This document shows positions 36,918 to 46,366 of a stretch of DNA of 64,000 bases, in pieces (within the stretch, counting starts at the first letter, position 1; each line of letters opens with the position of its first letter). Position numbers and translations under genes: made by a program. Origin of the DNA: Erysipelotrichaceae bacterium (lineage in GTDB: Bacteria; Bacillota_I; Bacilli_A; Erysipelotrichales; Erysipelotrichaceae); NCBI GenBank assembly GCA_017404205.1, contig JAFRCV010000021.1, forward strand, positions 1-64,000, written 5' to 3'. Below the pieces are notes generated by a model. It was not told where the DNA came from. It saw only the letters and a list, made by a program, of their open reading frames with translations, and searched no databases.

Positions 36918-38855
36918 TTATCTTTTATATGCTACAACAATTGAAAAAGCATCGATATTAATGCCATCTGTTACTATTTTTGTAAAGCCATTAGTATTAA
37001 AGATGATTTCATATTCATTTCCATCAACATAGATGTGCTTAAATATACATGGATTTATAAATATATATAAATTTTCCACTTTATATATCAACACTTCATA
37101 ATAATCAATGAATTCAACTTGTAAGTCATCATTGAAATAATAGTTTAAACTTTTTCTTAATCGCAACAAAGCTTTAAAATATTCAGATACTTCTATGTAT
37201 TTATTCTTTCTTTGCCAATCAATTAAATTAATGTCATCATCGCAATTATATGAATTATCAATTCCTTTTTTTGTTCTTAAGAATTCTATACCACTATGAA
37301 TAAATGGAAGTCCTCTAGATAATATAGTAAGTGCCAAGGCAAGCTTTGTAACATTAATAATATCAATATCATATCTTGATAATTTATCATATAAAGTAAA
37401 ATTATCATGACATTCAACATAATTGATACTTTGATTTAAGTCAAACCCCATATTTAATGAACCACTTAATAAATTTTTAACATTTTCTTTTAATTCTGTT
37501 TTCCCTAACAAATACGCATCAGCATCATTTATATCTCTTCCTCTTAAGGTATTTCTAAATACATCATTAAAGAAGGCAACATTTTTTAATTCTTTACAAT
37601 TGGCCATCATTGCTTTTTTTGAATCTATAAGGATATCACCCATATCCCATCCTTCACCATATATTAAAAAATCTGGCTTAATACTTTTACATGTTTGTTT
37701 AATATCGTTTATTGTATCAATGTCTAAAATGCCCATGATATCAAAGCGTAATCCATCAATATCAAATAATTTGACAAATCTTTTACATAATAGTTTTAAA
37801 TATTCATGTAAGAAATAAGCTTCACTTCTTGTTTCATTACCACAATATGATGCATTGCCTATCTTGCCATCTTTATATCTAAAGAAATAATAAGGCAACA
37901 TTTTTTCAAGATTGAATTCGTTAACACGATAAACATGATTATAAACAACATCAAGATTAACACGAATGTTATTCTTATGAAGTGTATTAATCATCAATAT
38001 AAATTCATTTAATTGTTCATATGGGTTTTCACTTACAAAATAGCTATTTTCTAAAGAATTAAAACTTGTAGGATTATAGCCCCAATTATAATCACTTGAA
38101 TCTAAATCAAAAGAGAAAACTGGCATAAGTTGTAAATGAGATATGCCTAGCCCTTTCAAATAATCAAAGCCAACCTCTTGACCATCAAGTTTAAGTCCTT
38201 CTTCTATCAAACCTAAGAATTTCTTTGGATATTTAAAAGATACATTTTTATCACTTGAAAAATCTCTAACAGATGTTTCATAAATAGAGATGTTTTTATA
38301 ATCTTCAGGATGTATCCTTTCACTCAATAATTTATTAATATCTATCACATATGAATTATTGTTATCTTTATTTAAAATTGAAAACGGATCGTTAAATTCA
38401 TAATATTTATCTCTTAAAACTTTATAATGATATAAGCTTAAATCAAAATCACCTTCAATTACAAGTTCATAAAGGCCACCACTTAAATAATCCATCTTAT
38501 ATTCTTTATCATTTAAAACAACATATGCTTTTAAAGAAAGAGGAGACCATAATCTAAAGATTGTTTTCTCTTTATTATAGAAACTACCAAGTTGCTTTAA
38601 ATCAATTCTATATTCTTCTTCAAATCTTCTTGTATGTGTTATAAAACGCGGCAATATAGGATAGTTAGTGCCATTAAAATATACTTTTAAATTTTCTTTA
38701 TAATCTTCTTTTAATAAAATTTCTAAATTGTTATCCACTAATTTAAGTTCATAATCAATCTTTTTATCATCTACAAAAATAGCTAAATCTCCATTAGCTA
38801 TTTCTGCAGTATCTTTTGTTTGAATTAATCTATAATCATCTAAATAAAATATCAT
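36918..38855 (-). CDS. pulA: Type I pullulanase (glycogen debranching)
   Basis: 645 aa. The type I signature YNWGYNP (as DYNWGYNP), the nucleophile region GLRFDIMG, the acid GEGWD and the late VECHDNFTL are present. No signal peptide is visible, so it is cytoplasmic and cleaves alpha-1,6 links of the cell's own glycogen. It overlaps the HAD gene by 4 bp and precedes glgC by 38 bp. Confidence 0.92.
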   Translation of the reverse strand: MIFYLDDYRLIQTKDTAEIANGDLAIFVDDKKIDYELKLVDNNLEILLKEDYKENLKVYFNGTNYPILPRFITHTRRFEEEYRIDLKQLGSFYNKEKTIFRLWSPLSLKAYVVLNDKEYKMDYLSGGLYELVIEGDFDLSLYHYKVLRDKYYEFNDPFSILNKDNNNSYVIDINKLLSERIHPEDYKNISIYETSVRDFSSDKNVSFKYPKKFLGLIEEGLKLDGQEVGFDYLKGLGISHLQLMPVFSFDLDSSDYNWGYNPTSFNSLENSYFVSENPYEQLNEFILMINTLHKNNIRVNLDVVYNHVYRVNEFNLEKMLPYYFFRYKDGKIGNASYCGNETRSEAYFLHEYLKLLCKRFVKLFDIDGLRFDIMGILDIDTINDIKQTCKSIKPDFLIYGEGWDMGDILIDSKKAMMANCKELKNVAFFNDVFRNTLRGRDINDADAYLLGKTELKENVKNLLSGSLNMGFDLNQSINYVECHDNFTLYDKLSRYDIDIINVTKLALALTILSRGLPFIHSGIEFLRTKKGIDNSYNCDDDINLIDWQRKNKYIEVSEYFKALLRLRKSLNYYFNDDLQVEFIDYYEVLIYKVENLYIFINPCIFKHIYVDGNEYEIIFNTNGFTKIVTDGINIDAFSIVVAYKR

Positions 38856-39658
38856 CTTAGTTTATTAATGCTTGCTTTTGTTTCTATTGAATCAATAATT
38901 CTTTTAATTAAATTATCAATTTTACTTCCAGCACTATAATCGGCCAGCGCCACAAAAGAAGCTCTTTCATCTTTCTTTAATTCTAAAGCCAATTTTTGTT
39001 CATCTTCATATACAGCAATTGTATTTCCACCTTGTTCAAGAACAACCTTCATACTTGGAACATCGGTTAACCCATCACCAAAATAAACAATATTTTCAAA
39101 AGGGATGTGTTTTTCATTTTCAGGTGTCTTACGATTTAAATCAAAATCGTTTGTCTCATCCAGAACGCCCTTATTGATTCTGAATAAATATTGCGTCTTA
39201 GTTGTATAGTTTACTACTCTGCTTGGCCACAATACTCTTCCATTTGTTGCATAGGTATATGAGCATGCATAGATCTTTTTAAATTCCTTCGCGATTTTTG
39301 TACCCTTTATCATTTCCTTGATGCCACTTGATATGATGTAATGTTCAACATCAACATGGTGTTTTTTTCCATATTCATTAATACGTTTAAACCATGATTC
39401 AACGCCCTTATAGAATTTAATATATTTTCCTTCATCAATCAATTCTTTTTTAGTAACATTTGGATTTTCTTTTACCATAAGTTGCATATAAGAAAGAACA
39501 CCATCCATATTGTTTTGTTTGGTATTTTCATAACACTTCTTCCAAAATTCATCAGCATTTTTATAACCTAATTTGCCTATATAATGGAATGCTTGCATAT
39601 CCATTGGTGATAAAGTATGATCAAAATCATAAATAAGTGCCATTTTAGAATTTTTCAT
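38852..39658 (-). CDS. HAD-superfamily phosphatase
   Basis: 268 aa from the ATG at 39658, 6 nt after GAGGTG. The nucleophile motif is DFDHTLS (15-21). Motif II Ser is in YIISSGIKEM, and motif IV is FGDGLTDVPSM. A large cap (residues about 30-110) fits a phosphoserine-phosphatase-like branch. The substrate is unknown. It sits between pepV and pulA in one transcription unit. Confidence 0.85.
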   Translation of the reverse strand: MKNSKMALIYDFDHTLSPMDMQAFHYIGKLGYKNADEFWKKCYENTKQNNMDGVLSYMQLMVKENPNVTKKELIDEGKYIKFYKGVESWFKRINEYGKKHHVDVEHYIISSGIKEMIKGTKIAKEFKKIYACSYTYATNGRVLWPSRVVNYTTKTQYLFRINKGVLDETNDFDLNRKTPENEKHIPFENIVYFGDGLTDVPSMKVVLEQGGNTIAVYEDEQKLALELKKDERASFVALADYSAGSKIDNLIKRIIDSIETKASINKLR

Positions 39659-39659
39659 C

Positions 39660-41000
39660 TTACACCTCATTTAAGTTCTTAATAGCTTCAATATATATTA
39701 ACACTTGTTTCTTGAAATTATCTAAAGATAAAGATTCGTTTGCGTTATGAATATTGTCTTCTTCTTTATCAAAGCCACAGCCAAAAGCAATTATATTATT
39801 AACTTCTTTGGCGTATGTTCCTCCACCTATCGCAATCATCTTTGATTTTAAATCACCAGTAACATCTTGATAAGCCTTTATCATGGCTTTAACCATTGGC
39901 GAATCTTGATCAAAATAAATAGGTTCAATACCATTTACAAATTCAAATTCACAATTATCACTTCTTACTTTATTTAATAATTCTTTACAATTTTCAATAT
40001 GTGTTTTAATTGGAAAACGAATATCAACAGTAATATTTATTAAATCATTGTCTTTTTTAATGATTCCTAAATTGCATGTTGTCCAGGTTGCATCATCTTT
40101 CAATGAATCAAAGCCCATCTTGACACCATTTAAATCAAGTCCAATATATTTATGCATAAAATCAACAAATTCATCATTAATATCAGCACAATATAGCGCT
40201 TCAAATAGATAATTGATGGCGTTTATACCTAGTTCTGGACTTGCGCCATGAGCAGCAACTCCATGAACAACAACATTAATATTATTAGTAACATCTAATT
40301 CATATTTAATATTGTTTTCTTTTAAATATGTTTCAAATTTTTCAATATTAAAACTATCTTTTAATAATTCACATTTAACTTGTTTACAAACTATATTTCT
40401 TGCTTCGCCGCCTTCAATCTTTAAAATCTTTGAGCTTTTTCCTTTTAATAAGCCACCAATGATACCTTTTTCAGCATAAATGCCAGGAAAAGAAGCATCG
40501 GGTGTAAAGCCCATGTCTGGATGTCCACATTTATTAACATAATATTCAACACATCTTGATCCAGTTTCTTCATTACAACCAAGAATTAATCTTACTTTTT
40601 TCTTTAATGGATAATTAGTATCTTTTAGATATTTCATCGCATACATAGATGCAACAGCTGCACCTTTATCATCAGATACTCCTCTTCCATAAGCGTGATT
40701 GTTTCTAATTGTCAATTCAAAAGGATCACTATCCCAACCATCGCCTGCAGGAACAACATCTAAATGGCAAACAATGCCAATTGTTTTATCACCTTGTCCT
40801 ATTTGGCCATATCCCGCATAATAATCAACATTATTGGTTTCAAAACCTTTTTCATTCATCATTCTTAATGCCTCATCTAAGACATTTCTATTTTCTTTAC
40901 CAAAAGGTTTTTCATCTTGGGCAAATACCGAATTATGTTTTACAAGATCATACAAATCTTTTAACATTGCATCAAAATTTTCTTCAACAAATTTTTTCAT
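39660..41000 (-). CDS. pepV: M20 dipeptidase PepV-like
   Basis: 446 aa. Metal ligands are seen in the motifs VCHLDVVPAGDGW, RGVSDDKGA and GCNEETGSRC, and the late GGGTYAKE and HNANE blocks are in place. It is a zinc dipeptidase of the PepV type with a large lid domain. It acts in the cytoplasm on imported dipeptides. It overlaps nothing and lies within 2 bp of both neighbours. Confidence 0.9.
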   Translation of the reverse strand: MKKFVEENFDAMLKDLYDLVKHNSVFAQDEKPFGKENRNVLDEALRMMNEKGFETNNVDYYAGYGQIGQGDKTIGIVCHLDVVPAGDGWDSDPFELTIRNNHAYGRGVSDDKGAAVASMYAMKYLKDTNYPLKKKVRLILGCNEETGSRCVEYYVNKCGHPDMGFTPDASFPGIYAEKGIIGGLLKGKSSKILKIEGGEARNIVCKQVKCELLKDSFNIEKFETYLKENNIKYELDVTNNINVVVHGVAAHGASPELGINAINYLFEALYCADINDEFVDFMHKYIGLDLNGVKMGFDSLKDDATWTTCNLGIIKKDNDLINITVDIRFPIKTHIENCKELLNKVRSDNCEFEFVNGIEPIYFDQDSPMVKAMIKAYQDVTGDLKSKMIAIGGGTYAKEVNNIIAFGCGFDKEEDNIHNANESLSLDNFKKQVLIYIEAIKNLNEV

Positions 41001-41001
41001 C

Positions 41002-41757
41002 TTAATCTCCTATAATTATGCCTACTGGGCAATGGTCAGAACCTTCAATATCATCATAAATGATGCTGTCTTTTACTTTATCCATAAAGCGATTTGACAC
41101 CACAAAATAATCAATACGCCAGCCAACACCTCTTTCCCTAGCTCTTGTGCGATATGACCACCATGTATATTTAATACTCTTAGGATATATTTCGCGATAC
41201 GTATCTTTAAAACCAGATTTTAATAATTCAGAGAATTTATTTCTTTCTTCATCTGAAAAACCAGCTGAGAAATGATTTTCATCAGGATTTTTTAAATCTA
41301 TTTCTTCATGGGCAACATTTAAATCACCACAATATATTACTGGTTTTTTCTTATCCAATTTATTTAAATGTTTTCTTAAATCATCTTCCCAATGCATACG
41401 ATAATCAAGGCGCAATAGTCCATCTTTAGAATTCGGAACATAAGCACATACAAAATAATAATCAGGATATTCAAGAGTTATAACCCTTCCCTCTTTTGGG
41501 TGATTATCGCCTTCGATATCATAAATTACATTTAAGGGTTTATTCTTAGTTAATACCATCGTTCCAGAATAGCCCTTTTTTTCAGCACAATTCATATATC
41601 GATAATAACCATCAAAATTATATGTAAGTTGTTCTTCTTGCATCTTGGTTTCTTCGATTGCCAAAATATCAGGCTTCTCTTTATTAATTAAAGATATTAA
41701 ATTGCCCTTTGATAGAATAGCTCTTAAACCATTAACATTCCAATTTATAAATTTCAT
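41002..41757 (-). CDS. exoA: Exodeoxyribonuclease III / AP endonuclease
   Basis: 251 aa, xth family. The core motifs are WNVNGLRA, IEETKMQEEQL, GDLNVAH and the C-terminal GSDHCPV. It nicks DNA at abasic sites. The stop lies within a compact operon and the gene starts directly at the stop of pepP. Confidence 0.96.
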   Translation of the reverse strand: MKFINWNVNGLRAILSKGNLISLINKEKPDILAIEETKMQEEQLTYNFDGYYRYMNCAEKKGYSGTMVLTKNKPLNVIYDIEGDNHPKEGRVITLEYPDYYFVCAYVPNSKDGLLRLDYRMHWEDDLRKHLNKLDKKKPVIYCGDLNVAHEEIDLKNPDENHFSAGFSDEERNKFSELLKSGFKDTYREIYPKSIKYTWWSYRTRARERGVGWRIDYFVVSNRFMDKVKDSIIYDDIEGSDHCPVGIIIGD

Positions 41758-43508
41758 TAAATACTCCTTGTTAGATGAGCCAAATAGTCTCTTTCTTCAT
41801 CATTTAAATATGGAGAAAGCTTTTCATATACTTCTTGATGATAATCATTAAGAATCTTTATTGTCTTTTCATCTAAATATTTTTTATCTATCAACTCAAT
41901 ATCAAATGGACACATTGTCAATGTTTCAAATTTTAAAAATTGTCCGTATTCATTCTTTTCATCTTTTCTTACAAGAAGCATATTTTCACATCTTAATCCA
42001 TATTTACCTTCAAGATAGATTCCTGGTTCATCAGAAACAATATGACCAGGCTTAAAAGGAATATCTTCACTTTTGGAAACAGTAGACATATATCGAATAT
42101 TTGGTGGTGCTTCATGAACTGCTAAAACATGACCTACACCATGTCCAGTTCCACAACGATAGTCAATGCTTTCTTCCCAAATATCTTTTCTCGCTAATAT
42201 ATCAAGTTGCTTACCAGTCATACCACTTAAGAATTTCACAGAAGATAGATTAAACATTGATTTTAAGACAATCGTAAAATGTTTCTTAACGATATCATCA
42301 ACTTTACCTAGCGCAAAAGTTCTTGTAATATCGGTTGTTCCTTGCAGATATTGTCCACCACTATCAATCAATAAAATGCCTTCATTTTTTAATTTAGTAC
42401 AGTTTTCTTTACTTGGACTATAGTGCATCATTGCAGCATTGCTATTATAGGCAACAATTGGTTTAAAGCTTAAATCAAATGCTTTATAATTTAATCTAAA
42501 TTCATTGACTTTATCAGCAATTATACTTTCATCTAAATCTTCTTTATTTTGTTTAGAAAGCCAATAGAAAAATCTTGCCAAGGCAACACCATCATATATA
42601 TGTGCTAATTTAGAATTATTAATTTCTGTTTCATTTTTAATGGCCTTCATTTCTTCAATAATAGAAGGCATATTAATAATCTTATTATTTGGCATCAATC
42701 TTATATATGATTCATAATTAACCTTTAATTCATCTAATAAAACAATTTGCTTTTTTATTTCTTTTAAGAAATCATAATATTCTTCATAAGGCCTAATAAT
42801 AATTCCATCAGCATATAAGCCATCAAGTATTTCAGGATTTAAACGCTTAATATCAATAAAGAAATAAACATCGTTTTTATAAAATATTAAAAAAGATAAA
42901 AAGACAGGCGTATAAGCAATATCATCTCCTCTTAAATTCAAAGTATAGGCAATTGATTCAAGATTATTGACAATATGACTTTTTCCATTAAGGCAATATT
43001 TAATACGATCAATTTTGTCTTTTCTTTTTAATCCAGTATATTCAATACTCAATTCTTTTAATACCGAAGTACTTAATAAAGGTCTATTCTCAATTAATTC
43101 AGAATAAATATCAATACTTTTGATATTTAAACCTTTTTCTTGAAGTTTTTTTACAAAATTAATATTTGTGCGCTTGCCATCAAGACCAATTATTTTGTCT
43201 TTATAATTCTTAATCAAAAATTCATCAGCATCAATTGCTCCACTTGTCCCAAGTTTTATAACTTCTATTCCTTCATAACACTCTTTTTCAGCTTGTATAT
43301 GATATCTTCCATCAACAAAAATATATGCTTTTTCTTGGTCAACTATTAAACTTGCTAGTGAACCACTAAAACCAGAAAAATAAGCGATTGTCTTAAAATA
43401 TTCTGGTACATATTCTGATAAATGATAATCGCTTGTGTTTAAAAAATAAGCATCTAAATTATATTTTTTTAAAGACTCTTTTAAAGAGTTCAATCTATTA
43501 TTTTCCAT
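41757..43508 (-). CDS. pepP: Xaa-Pro aminopeptidase, three-domain type
   Basis: 583 aa, M24B. Two creatinase-like N-terminal domains precede the pita-bread catalytic domain with metal ligands in LLIDSGGQYLQGTTDITRT, GTGHGVGHVLAVHE and EPGIYLEGKYGLRCENM. It removes N-terminal residues before proline. It is the first gene of the pepP-exoA-pepV-HAD-pulA-glg run. The start is 6 nt after an extended -10, so it is probably leaderless. Confidence 0.95.
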   Translation of the reverse strand: MENNRLNSLKESLKKYNLDAYFLNTSDYHLSEYVPEYFKTIAYFSGFSGSLASLIVDQEKAYIFVDGRYHIQAEKECYEGIEVIKLGTSGAIDADEFLIKNYKDKIIGLDGKRTNINFVKKLQEKGLNIKSIDIYSELIENRPLLSTSVLKELSIEYTGLKRKDKIDRIKYCLNGKSHIVNNLESIAYTLNLRGDDIAYTPVFLSFLIFYKNDVYFFIDIKRLNPEILDGLYADGIIIRPYEEYYDFLKEIKKQIVLLDELKVNYESYIRLMPNNKIINMPSIIEEMKAIKNETEINNSKLAHIYDGVALARFFYWLSKQNKEDLDESIIADKVNEFRLNYKAFDLSFKPIVAYNSNAAMMHYSPSKENCTKLKNEGILLIDSGGQYLQGTTDITRTFALGKVDDIVKKHFTIVLKSMFNLSSVKFLSGMTGKQLDILARKDIWEESIDYRCGTGHGVGHVLAVHEAPPNIRYMSTVSKSEDIPFKPGHIVSDEPGIYLEGKYGLRCENMLLVRKDEKNEYGQFLKFETLTMCPFDIELIDKKYLDEKTIKILNDYHQEVYEKLSPYLNDEERDYLAHLTRSI

Positions 43509-43514
43509 AGTTTA

Positions 43515-43523
43515 ATTTTAGCA
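43515..43523 (-). promoter_or_regulatory. Extended -10 for pepP
   Basis: TGCTAAAAT ends exactly 6 nt before the ATG at 43508 and no ribosome site is present. It shares a 60-bp divergent region with the PBP promoter. A CCTC-ATTTA-GAGG stem lies between the two. Confidence 0.6.
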
Positions 43524-43554
43524 TAGAAAAATGCCTCATTTAGAGGTTTTAATG

Positions 43555-43560
43555 TATAAT
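43555..43560 (+). promoter_or_regulatory. -10 for the penicillin-binding protein gene
   Basis: TATAAT ends 8 nt before the ATG at 43569, so the leader is at most about two bases. Confidence 0.55.
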
Positions 43561-43568
43561 AGTTAGGT

Positions 43569-46268
43569 ATGAGAAAAAATGAAGAAGATTTAAACCCTAC
43601 TGAACTACGTAGGATAAAAAGAAGAAAACATATTGCTCTAAAGAGAAGTGTTAACAAAGCAAATCTTAGTGAAGAAAAAGACCAAGTTAAAGAAGATGTT
43701 TCCGATTCTAAGAAACATTTTTTAACTGAAAAAGAAAGTAAACGTCCAAAAACTTCCAAAAAAGAAAAGATTTGGGCAACAATTGTAGTGTCCATTGTCT
43801 TTTTGGGCGTTGTTTTATTGATTGCCGCAGGCATATTTGGTTTCACATTAATTAAAGATAAGCCTCAATTTGATCAAAATAAGTTAGTCTCTGAAGATTC
43901 AACGATTATTTATGATGCTAAAGGTAATGAAATAATTGAACTTGGTCTTTATTTAAGAGAAAACATTGAATATGAGGAAATGCCAAATAGTTTAATTGAT
44001 GCTTTCTTATCAATTGAAGATTCTCGTTTTTTCGAACACTTCGGCTTTGATATTCCTCGTTTTACAAAAGCAATCATTGAAAATATCAAATCTCACGACT
44101 TTGGTCAAGGTGGTTCAACACTTACCATGCAACTTGTTAAGAATTCTTATTTCCAAGTTGACGCAAATGGCGAAAGCACTTTAGCAGCTTCTAGCGGTCT
44201 TGATGGTGTAAAAAGAAAAGCGCAAGAAATTGTATTAGCTATTGAGTGCGACCATCAATTAAGTAAAGAAGAAATAATTGCTTTGTATATTAATAAAATA
44301 AACTTTGGTAACAATATTCGTGGTATTCAAAAAGCTAGTGAATATTATTTTGGCAAAGACGCAAAAGAATTAAATCTTGTTGAAAGTTGTTTCTTAGCCG
44401 GTATTATTAACTCACCAAATAATTTCAATCCATACAATGAACTATATAAAAATAATCCCAACTATATTTATTTAAATCCAAATATTACTTATTTAGAAAA
44501 TGCTCAAGAAAGAACTGCTGAAGTATTAGATTTGATGGTCCATCATGGATATATATCTAAAGAAGAAGCAAAGTTAGCCAAAGCTGTGAAAATCGAAAAC
44601 ATATTAGCTGGTGCCGATAAGAAATTTAAAAGCTATTCTGAATACTATCAAGATTATATTGACGCTGTTATAGATGAAGCTCAAAAAGTAACAGGTAAAG
44701 ATCCATATTCAACATCAATGAAAATCTATACCAATATGGACCCTTATATGCAAGAACTAGTATGGAATATAGAAAACGAAAAGACTGATTTAAAATACAA
44801 CAAAGATAAACAACAATCAGCAATTGTCGTTTTAAATAATCAGACTGGTGAACTTGTGGCTTTAGGAGCTGGAAGAAATCAAGAAAAAGAAGTAAGACAA
44901 TTTAATCGTGCAACTTCAGCTTATTTACAACCAGGTTCAGCAATCAAACCAGTTTTAGAATATGTATTAGCTTTTGATCGTTTAGGTTGGTCAACAGCCC
45001 ATACAATTACTGATAAACCTGTTTATTTGTATGGTGGCAATGTCTTAATCGCTAATGCTGGTGGTCAAGGCTATACAGGTGACATGTTGATTACTGAAGC
45101 TATTGCTAGATCATTAAATACGCCTGCTGTTCAAACGCTTGATGCTGTCATTAAAGAAATTGGTGAAGATGAAGTTAAGAATTATTTAAGAAGCATTGGC
45201 ATAACAGCTAATTTAGATACATTTGACCTACAATGGGCAATTGGTGGAAATACTTGCTTAGTAACACCTGTTCAACTTGCAGGCGCACATTCCATCTTCA
45301 TGAATAAAGGCTATTATGTAACACCACATACAATAAACAAAATAGTAATGACCAATGATGAATATGTTGCTGATACAGTTGGCAAACAAGTTGTATCAAG
45401 TGGTGCTGCATATATGGCGGCTACTTGTGAAGCATACAATGTGTCTGGTGAATTCTACAATTTAATGCAAATATTGAAGAGAAATTATCCAGTATATGCC
45501 AAAACTGGTACAACCGACTGGTCGACATCAGGTAGCGCTTATGGAATTCCAGTTGGTGCCCCAAAAGATATGTGGATGGTTGCCCAAACCTCAAATTATA
45601 CTGTAACTGTATGGCTTGGATTTGATAAAGCTGAAGAAGGTGCATACTTCACTAGCGCTCAAGATATGAGTAATTTAAAAGGAAAAATTTGCAAGAAACT
45701 ATTAGATGAACTTGAAGAATATTATGATTACAATCCTCATGCTATAGAAATGCCTGATGATGTTACAAATGTTTCTATTGTTAAAGGAGCATATCCTTAT
45801 GCTTATAATGATGGCGGACATGAAATGGTTAATGGCTTAATTCTTAAATCAAAGCTCGAAGAAAAACCATTAGTTTCTGTTGAAAGTGTATTAGCAAATC
45901 TGCCAATCAAAGATGGTGATAAGAACGCAACTCACCTATCAGGCTATATTGATGAATATGGCATTGCCTATGTTTCAATCACAACTGGTGGATATTATTG
46001 TAGTGATGGTGTTCAAGATTTATCTGCTACAAATGTCTATGGTAAATCAAAAGAAGCGTCAGGACGATGTTACTTCCCACATTACGCAACAGTTTCTGAA
46101 CAAGGAATCGGCAGCGCTCATTTAACTTTAAAAGTTAATGGTCGTGTAATTCAAGAAGGTGATGCAGAAGGCTATTATGAATTCTATGATGTACCTTCTG
46201 GCAATGTTGAAGTATGTAATGGCGATAACTGCTTAATGTTAGAAAGAAAAACTTACGTTCAAGAATAA
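43569..46268 (+). CDS. Class A penicillin-binding protein
   Basis: 899 aa. A basic cytoplasmic tail (1-58) leads to a membrane anchor at about 63-88. The GT51 glycosyltransferase has EDSRFFEHFGFD (catalytic Glu near 150) and GGSTLTMQL. The transpeptidase has SxxK in QPGSAIKP (Ser near 456) and KTGT near 644. It polymerises and cross-links peptidoglycan, so the organism has a wall. The C-terminal 150 residues are an unusual extracytoplasmic domain with at least four Cys (YYCSDG, GRCYFP, VCNGDNC). The gene is monocistronic with its own terminator. Confidence 0.95.
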   Translation: MRKNEEDLNPTELRRIKRRKHIALKRSVNKANLSEEKDQVKEDVSDSKKHFLTEKESKRPKTSKKEKIWATIVVSIVFLGVVLLIAAGIFGFTLIKDKPQFDQNKLVSEDSTIIYDAKGNEIIELGLYLRENIEYEEMPNSLIDAFLSIEDSRFFEHFGFDIPRFTKAIIENIKSHDFGQGGSTLTMQLVKNSYFQVDANGESTLAASSGLDGVKRKAQEIVLAIECDHQLSKEEIIALYINKINFGNNIRGIQKASEYYFGKDAKELNLVESCFLAGIINSPNNFNPYNELYKNNPNYIYLNPNITYLENAQERTAEVLDLMVHHGYISKEEAKLAKAVKIENILAGADKKFKSYSEYYQDYIDAVIDEAQKVTGKDPYSTSMKIYTNMDPYMQELVWNIENEKTDLKYNKDKQQSAIVVLNNQTGELVALGAGRNQEKEVRQFNRATSAYLQPGSAIKPVLEYVLAFDRLGWSTAHTITDKPVYLYGGNVLIANAGGQGYTGDMLITEAIARSLNTPAVQTLDAVIKEIGEDEVKNYLRSIGITANLDTFDLQWAIGGNTCLVTPVQLAGAHSIFMNKGYYVTPHTINKIVMTNDEYVADTVGKQVVSSGAAYMAATCEAYNVSGEFYNLMQILKRNYPVYAKTGTTDWSTSGSAYGIPVGAPKDMWMVAQTSNYTVTVWLGFDKAEEGAYFTSAQDMSNLKGKICKKLLDELEEYYDYNPHAIEMPDDVTNVSIVKGAYPYAYNDGGHEMVNGLILKSKLEEKPLVSVESVLANLPIKDGDKNATHLSGYIDEYGIAYVSITTGGYYCSDGVQDLSATNVYGKSKEASGRCYFPHYATVSEQGIGSAHLTLKVNGRVIQEGDAEGYYEFYDVPSGNVEVCNGDNCLMLERKTYVQE

Positions 46269-46276
46269 GCAATATT

Positions 46277-46310
46277 AAAAAGCTATAGAATTAAATCTAT
46301 AGCTTTTTTT
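46277..46310 (+). terminator. PBP gene terminator
   Basis: AAAAAGCTATAGA and TCTATAGCTTTTTTT form a hairpin with a T-run 9 bp after the stop. Confidence 0.85.
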
Positions 46311-46366
46311 AGATTGATAATCTTTCATATTCAAATAATTTACTAGATTAATCATTTGAATATCTA

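Noticed and set aside
31301-43508. A novel system in the glycogen and peptidase run
   Set aside because: All genes are recognisable core metabolism in ordinary order; only the leaderless start of pepP is noteworthy.
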